A stretch of DNA of 33,441 nt from positions 1 through 33,441 of the forward strand of contig JAFZVZ010000013.1 of assembly GCA_017617545.1 (NCBI GenBank). The letters are read 5' to 3'. Shown one piece after another: positions 29,347 to 33,441 of this stretch (the stretch's first letter is position 1; each line of letters begins with the position of its first letter). The DNA is from Lachnospiraceae bacterium (GTDB lineage Bacteria > Bacillota > Clostridia > Lachnospirales > Lachnospiraceae). Under the pieces are notes generated by a model that ran no database searches, was not told the DNA's origin, and saw only the letters and a list, made by a program, of their open reading frames with translations. The position numbers were made by a program, and so were the translations under genes.

Positions 29347-29886
29347 CTACCTTAACCATTTCTCTAGGCCTCGGTCCGTCCAAACCTGAACTTCGACATA
29401 ACACTCCGGCCCGTATTTGAAGTCCGGATTCCATTTTTGTGGCAATCCATACTTATCTATGATTTTCTGTATTTCTTCAAAACTGTAAAGCCGGTTTCTG
29501 TACTCTTTTCCATCTTTCACATTGCCGCTAAACGTAGGATGGGAGTCTCCGTAAGTAAACGAAAGCATACTAGTGTCTAGTTCATCCGAATCTATTGAAA
29601 TGCTTGAAGTATGTTCGTACCATTTTTCGAAAAACGGCACCTCTTCCACCACCATATAATGAGGTGTTTCTCTCTCAGGCTTTCCTCCGATTTTTATGAA
29701 CTCATTTCGAAGGATGCCTTCGAATTTTCTCCGTTTCTGCAGATAATCATCCGGCCGTTTGGCAAGAAAAATGTCTGGCTTTTCCTTGCGAATCTGCTCA
29801 AGAACCGCCTCTGCCTCTTCATCGGAGAGATTCGATATGCTTCGAAACGGACCGCTCTCTTTTTCAAAATAGTGATACAATCTCAT
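29347..29886 (-). CDS. Conserved hypothetical protein, 179 aa
   Basis: The sequence looks like a Firmicutes family of unknown function that I have seen only as hypothetical: MRLYHYFEKESGPFRS, NLSDEEAEAVLEQIR, PHYMVVEEVPFFEKWY, FTYGDSHPTFS, and YGPECYVEVQVWTD. It is soluble, with no signal peptide, and has a helical N-terminus and a beta-rich second half. The consistent PTFSGNVKDGKEYRN and SFEEIQKIIDKYGLP blocks suggest a folded enzyme- or adaptor-like protein rather than a remnant. No good ribosome binding site is seen close to the ATG. It lies between KptA and another orphan gene. Confidence 0.78.
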   Translation of the reverse strand: MRLYHYFEKESGPFRSISNLSDEEAEAVLEQIRKEKPDIFLAKRPDDYLQKRRKFEGILRNEFIKIGGKPERETPHYMVVEEVPFFEKWYEHTSSISIDSDELDTSMLSFTYGDSHPTFSGNVKDGKEYRNRLYSFEEIQKIIDKYGLPQKWNPDFKYGPECYVEVQVWTDRGLEKWLR

Positions 29887-29905
29887 AACTGTTTAATTTT
29901 TCCTA

Positions 29906-30859
29906 TCATAACAGAACGAGTCTGCCCAGCTCTGTCAGTTTTTCTTTCGAACGTTTTTTCTCACATTCATAAATTCTATATTCTTTTCCGCTTTCCAGTG
30001 AAAAATCTTTTGGTGCTAACACTCCACGCGTAACCCTGCACCGGGTGACCCCTTCCTGCTCAGTATCAGCAGAAGCGAACTTAATGCGCAGATTCCATTT
30101 TCTGCCATCCTCTAAAAGTAATACAAGTGAGTTTTTTAACCATGGCTCCCGAATCGGCCACTTAATCCCGCTCTCTTTTTTAGGAAGCCAGTATACCGTT
30201 CCCGGCCAGGACGTTCTAATCCACTCCGTATTGAATTCATAATCATCGGTTTCTCTCGGATTTCTGCAATCTTTGAAATCCTCCGTTTTCACGAACGAAA
30301 ACCGAAAACCACTGTTGACTTCTCCGGCTTTTCTTGCTTCCTTTCCCGCTTCCTTTCTGGCGTAACCGCGTATGGAAACAAGGTATTTTCCGGCCGGAAC
30401 ATCATACCAAATGTCCGAATTACTGAGAGTACCGTTCATATCTTTATGCCAGCGTATGCTGGAGGAGTTATATTGAACGATACCATAGCTTCCCTTGATT
30501 TCCTGACCTTCTCCTTCGTATTTGGCCGGATCAAAATCCATGAATGCTCCTATGTCGGATACCCATACTCCATTTTCGACTTCCAGATTAAATCCATCAT
30601 AGAAAAACAGTTCTTCCCATAAATCATCAAACGGTTCGTCAAACCCTTCCACGCTAAGAGCGTAGCCGACACTATCAATTTCCGGTATTGGAAACCAAGC
30701 CCCGGTTTTTATGCTGTTTAAGAAGATATTCTTGCTTTTCTGAAGAAGAACTAGCGGCTTACGCGAAATCAGCCCTTCTTCCTTCAAAAATGCCTTCATC
30801 GTATTCATCGAAAACAGACACAAGCCGTAATTAGATGTGTGAATAATATTATGCTGCAT
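29906..30859 (-). CDS. Hypothetical protein, 317 aa
   Basis: Unrecognised. From the ATG at 30859 (GGGGTG upstream; a GTG 9 bases earlier would add 3 residues) the protein starts like a small N-terminal domain (MQHNIIHTSNYGLCLFSMNTMKAF). It continues with beta-rich, Trp-containing segments (GYALSVEGFDEPFDDLWEELFF, SSSIRWHKDMNGTLSN, and the EWIRTSWPGTVYWLPKK stretch). The C-terminus is basic (YECEKKRSKEKLTELGRLVLL). There is no signal peptide or membrane helix, and no catalytic motif is apparent. It sits just before the unknown gene at 29347-29886, 20 bases apart, so they likely share a transcript. Confidence 0.7.
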   Translation of the reverse strand: MQHNIIHTSNYGLCLFSMNTMKAFLKEEGLISRKPLVLLQKSKNIFLNSIKTGAWFPIPEIDSVGYALSVEGFDEPFDDLWEELFFYDGFNLEVENGVWVSDIGAFMDFDPAKYEGEGQEIKGSYGIVQYNSSSIRWHKDMNGTLSNSDIWYDVPAGKYLVSIRGYARKEAGKEARKAGEVNSGFRFSFVKTEDFKDCRNPRETDDYEFNTEWIRTSWPGTVYWLPKKESGIKWPIREPWLKNSLVLLLEDGRKWNLRIKFASADTEQEGVTRCRVTRGVLAPKDFSLESGKEYRIYECEKKRSKEKLTELGRLVLL

Positions 30860-30894
30860 TGCTTTCACCCCAATTAAACAGAATTACCGAAATA

Positions 30895-31980
30895 TTATAA
30901 TACTCCCGATTCGAGAATTTCAATCTTCGGAGCATCGCAGTCAATCTCCATCTGCGCTCCGACCGGAAGCACCGTCATGGGCGTTCTGTGAATGTAATCC
31001 ACGTTCTCCAGAATCACCAGATCCGGTCTTTGAACCTCCTTGTTGATCACCCGGAAAAGCGTTTCCCTGCTGTCATCATCAAGCGGCCCTGTAAGGATTG
31101 CTTTTGCCTTGTCAAATGCGCCTGCGGCAGCAAATGCGCGAAGTTCATGTAACCCTGCTAATTTGCTGTCGTATATATTGCAGTGCTCCAACGCAATAAT
31201 CGAATCTTTCCACATATCGGCAGTCGGAAAATACTTTGTTCCCATGATCTGCCAGAGCGGACCGCCGCACACCGGAATAATATGTCCTCTGATCTTTCCG
31301 GAGCCCTGCAATACTTTGTAACCGGTTCCGGGTTCCCACGGGATTTTGTCGTTCAGATCTTCAATCGCATCATTTTCCGAAAAACGATCGACCTGTATTT
31401 TTTGCAGTCCATTTTTGAGCGTGTACGTCGTGTTCCAATCGATGGGCGTGTTCCATTCGGACGGCTTGATCTCACCGATCACTTCGTTCGAAAACAACGT
31501 GCGCCGGATTGCATTTTCCGTGTATTCATCAAGCTTTCCTGGCTGCGCGATCGGCGTCAGAACGGTCGGACCGTAATAGGAGCGGACTCCCGCATACGAA
31601 AAAACAGCCGTCCACGTCGCGATATCGGAGAAGCCCATAAATACCTTCGGATTATCGTGAATGACCTGCGGATCAATGTACGGAAGAACCCGGTAAGAAT
31701 CGTCTCCGCCCTGATTGCAGATGATGCCCTTGATGGAGTCGTCCTTCAACGCACACATCAGGTCCTCCGCACGCTTCTCCGGATGCTCGTAAAGGTACTC
31801 ACTGCCCTTGAGCGCATTTGGCGTTTCAACCACTTCCACGTTGAAGATTTTCTCGAATCTTCTCTTCCCGAGCATATACCTGGGAACCATGTCCTTGTCT
31901 CCGGCGCGTCCTCCCGATATAGAAATAAACGCTACTTTGTCGCCCGCATTCAACTTCTTCGGTATGATGAGATCTTTCAC
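30895..31980 (-). CDS. Peptidase S66 LD-carboxypeptidase / MccF-like protein
   Basis: From the GTG at 31980 (361 residues) this is a complete S66 serine peptidase: the nucleophile Ser118 in MGFSDIATW, Glu265 in IIALEHCN, and His331 in YIHRTPMTVLPVG form the expected triad. QGGDDSYRVLPYID precedes the nucleophile as usual. S66 enzymes either trim the last D-Ala from tetrapeptide stems of recycled peptidoglycan or act as MccF-type self-immunity proteins that cut peptide-nucleotide antibiotics. The substrate loop cannot be judged here. The GTG start overlaps the stop of the preceding methyltransferase by 4 bases (GTGA) and has GGAGG upstream, so translation is coupled; an extra 11-residue extension upstream is unlikely. 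Confidence 0.92.
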   Translation of the reverse strand: MKDLIIPKKLNAGDKVAFISISGGRAGDKDMVPRYMLGKRRFEKIFNVEVVETPNALKGSEYLYEHPEKRAEDLMCALKDDSIKGIICNQGGDDSYRVLPYIDPQVIHDNPKVFMGFSDIATWTAVFSYAGVRSYYGPTVLTPIAQPGKLDEYTENAIRRTLFSNEVIGEIKPSEWNTPIDWNTTYTLKNGLQKIQVDRFSENDAIEDLNDKIPWEPGTGYKVLQGSGKIRGHIIPVCGGPLWQIMGTKYFPTADMWKDSIIALEHCNIYDSKLAGLHELRAFAAAGAFDKAKAILTGPLDDDSRETLFRVINKEVQRPDLVILENVDYIHRTPMTVLPVGAQMEIDCDAPKIEILESGVL

Positions 31981-32681
31981 TTTACGTGCCCCTCCACAAG
32001 TTTCATGACACAACCATACAACAACGGAATGTCTATGTATTCTTCCGTCATTTCCTGACCTCGTTTTTTGATGCTGACGATCTCAAAATCGGAACCGAAA
32101 AAGTTCCGTAGTCTTTGTTCCGAAAATGACACGCCGGTGTTCCTTTTCGTGTAAAACTCCAGGTCATCAAGCTCCTCGGCGCCGTCTTCATCTGCCGAAA
32201 AACACAGTAGGACAAAGTATCCGTTCTCTTTCAGAATTGCCCTGAGAAGCTCTCTGTACTGCAGCCTTCTGTGCGGCGGCAAATGATGAAACATTCCGCT
32301 GTCGATCACGAGGTCGTATTTTCGGCCCTCAAAGTCAACCGTCAGAAAATTACTGCAGATAAACCTTGCGTTTTCAAGCCCTTCCGCCTTGTCCTTTGCA
32401 TTACGGATTGCGACTTCGGAAGAGTCTACTGCAAGCACGTCGATTCCTCTTTTTGCCAGATAGATTGCGTTTCTGCCTTCTCCGCATCCGAATTCGACGG
32501 CATCCTTAACGTTGTGCGTTTTCACGAATTCCGTTATCATCTTATCCGGCAGCGTATTGTTCACAAGAAACGGTGCCTTCATTACTCTGTCCGCATAAAA
32601 CGTATTCCAGTCAATACTTTCGTTTAACCGGTCAAGAACCTGAAACAGGTCCTCATAATTGTTAATCTCTATCTTCCCCAT
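31977..32681 (-). CDS. SAM-dependent methyltransferase
   Basis: About 234 residues from the ATG at 32681, which has GGGGGA at good spacing. A class I methyltransferase: motif I VEFGCGEGRNAIYLA, the acidic post-I position VLAVDSSEVAI, YDLVIDSGMFHHL as motif IV, and the family end DIPLLYGCVMKLVEGH. It resembles small-molecule methyltransferases of the TehB/UbiE-like group (the VIDSGMFHHLPPHRRLQYRELLRAIL pattern is common in these). The acceptor is unknown. Its last codons overlap the start of the S66 peptidase gene (GTGA), indicating a two-gene unit, possibly linked to resistance or to envelope recycling (inference). Confidence 0.9.
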   Translation of the reverse strand: MGKIEINNYEDLFQVLDRLNESIDWNTFYADRVMKAPFLVNNTLPDKMITEFVKTHNVKDAVEFGCGEGRNAIYLAKRGIDVLAVDSSEVAIRNAKDKAEGLENARFICSNFLTVDFEGRKYDLVIDSGMFHHLPPHRRLQYRELLRAILKENGYFVLLCFSADEDGAEELDDLEFYTKRNTGVSFSEQRLRNFFGSDFEIVSIKKRGQEMTEEYIDIPLLYGCVMKLVEGHVK

Positions 32682-32806
32682 GTTTCCCCCATTGAGCACT
32701 ATACCGAAATATACCAAAATGCTACTTCCATGTTTTTCTGCCTCCCTCTACTTTTTAGTAAATATCCCTCCACTTCATTTGCATCCATCTGCTTTTACTC
32801 TTCATT

Positions 32807-33268
32807 CTACAGTTCTTTCTTTAAAATTATTTTATCTTCAGTTCTGTACTCTTCATAAAAGCCTTTCTTCAGAAAAAGACTGATTGCAGGATTATCGATT
32901 GCAATATCATCATAAAGAACAGAGATACCATTTTCTTTGGCGGCAGCACAAAGAAGTTCTAACCCGTTTGCTCCATAGCCTTTTCCACGATACTTAGAAA
33001 AAACTATAACATCGGCAACATAACCATCATACTCCGGATCGAAATGATACGCTATTTCGCCCACAAATCCATTCTCATCTTTCAGATATCTGTAAAATCT
33101 CTGCCCTTCGTGTTTGACAATCCAGTAATCATACCACCCCTGCCATCTTTCTTTTGGAAATGGTATTGTTCCTCCCCAAGCATGATTATAGGACATTGTT
33201 TCCTCATCAGCCATAAGGCTCTCTCTAAACCACATATCTTCTAATGCGGGTACAACTAATTCAAGCAT
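32807..33268 (-). CDS. GNAT acetyltransferase
   Basis: From the ATG at 33268 the protein is about 153 residues: a helical N-terminus (MLELVVPALEDMWFRESLM), then VGEIAYHFDPEYDGYVADVIVF, the acetyl-CoA motif YRGKGYGANGLELL, and DNPAISLFLKKGF, the typical final GNAT block. It is related to small-molecule or protein N-acetyltransferases of the RimJ-type superfamily, but the substrate is unknown. The ATG at 33307 would overlap the upstream gene, so I use the later start, which sits 27 bases after that gene's stop. The ribosome binding site (GAGAG) is weak. Confidence 0.87.
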   Translation of the reverse strand: MLELVVPALEDMWFRESLMADEETMSYNHAWGGTIPFPKERWQGWYDYWIVKHEGQRFYRYLKDENGFVGEIAYHFDPEYDGYVADVIVFSKYRGKGYGANGLELLCAAAKENGISVLYDDIAIDNPAISLFLKKGFYEEYRTEDKIILKKEL

Positions 33269-33294
33269 TAAATTCGTCTCTCTTTCTGTTTGAT

Positions 33295-33441
33295 TTATCT
33301 CTCCCATTCAGATTTCAATAAACTATACATACAAGCATCTACAACACCTTTGTTACTCCAATCCGCTTGGCGAAGTGTTCCCTCGTACTTTAATCCGCAT
33401 TTTTGCATTACTTTTCCTGAATTCGGATTGTTGGGATCATG
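33295..33441 (-). CDS. Partial GNAT acetyltransferase, N-terminus outside the window
   Basis: The final 48 codons of another acetyltransferase are visible, with the stop at 33295-33297: HDPNNPNSGKVMQKCGLKYEG is the classic GNAT motif B/C-end block of RimJ/RimL-type proteins, followed by ADWSNKGVVDACMYSLLKSEWE. The gene runs off the right edge, so its length and full domain set cannot be judged. It lies immediately upstream of a second GNAT gene, forming a tandem pair of unrelated sequence. Confidence 0.8.
   Translation of the reverse strand, partial: HDPNNPNSGKVMQKCGLKYEGTLRQADWSNKGVVDACMYSLLKSEWER

Noticed and set aside
31981-32013. Longer start for the S66 peptidase at 32013
   Set aside because: The extra residues overlap the methyltransferase gene and do not match the family start, while GTG at 31980 has GGAGG and a GTGA coupling overlap.
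1-33441. CRISPR array, tRNA, rRNA or insertion sequence
   Set aside because: No regularly spaced short repeats with unique spacers, no recognisable tRNA cloverleaf sequences, no rRNA and no transposase were seen.

Overview
The window looks like a piece of a Gram-positive, low-motility-type Clostridia chromosome, most likely a gut or rumen Lachnospiraceae-like bacterium (inference). The reasons are GGAGG-type ribosome binding sites, sigma-A promoters with 17-base spacers, single-membrane surface proteins with Pro/Thr-rich stalks and cell-wall-binding repeats, and a GH8 exo-oligoxylanase. Every gene I could support lies on the minus strand, so the window is read from right to left. I see no tRNA, rRNA, insertion sequence or CRISPR array.

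Left part (1-11400, GC-rich): glycerate kinase behind a membrane-anchored protein of unknown function; a large secreted surface protein with a beta-helix-like N-terminus and a duplicated InlB-type module; a HAD phosphatase-GNAT acetyltransferase fusion followed by an unknown gene; a membrane HD-GYP protein expected to degrade cyclic di-GMP; and glmS, cotranscribed behind an XRE regulator in place of the usual upstream glmS ribozyme.

Centre (11520-19363, GC-rich): a five-gene cell-envelope operon bounded by a clear promoter and terminators. In transcription order it encodes a lipoprotein, a membrane-anchored VanX-like M15 dipeptidase, a membrane protein with about twenty cell-wall-binding repeats and a C-terminal transglutaminase domain, an MBOAT acyltransferase and an AlgJ/AlgX-like DHHW protein. 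The last two form a known type of O-acetylation pair. Their union with a D,D-dipeptidase and a surface transglutaminase is the best candidate for an undescribed system.

Right-centre (19419-22841, GC-rich): a likely operon of GH8 xylo-oligosaccharide hydrolase, an unknown protein, a ZmaR-type acetyltransferase and a nucleoside phosphorylase, ending in a strong terminator.

Right part (about 22950-33441, visibly more A/T-rich): an accessory-looking region. It holds a metallophosphoesterase, a methyltransferase-STAS fusion, a lone half-size chromate transporter, an AAA_14/DUF4143 ATPase with a palindrome over its promoter, a metallo-beta-lactamase-fold hydrolase, a tRNA 2'-phosphotransferase (KptA) with an extra C-terminal domain, several orphan genes and two possible gene remnants, an S66 LD-carboxypeptidase coupled to a methyltransferase, and two GNAT genes, one cut by the window edge.

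Across the whole window the 8-base word CGGAAAAT (or its complement ATTTTCCG) recurs about 16 times by eye, where roughly one is expected. It often forces otherwise disfavoured codons, which suggests selection on the word itself.
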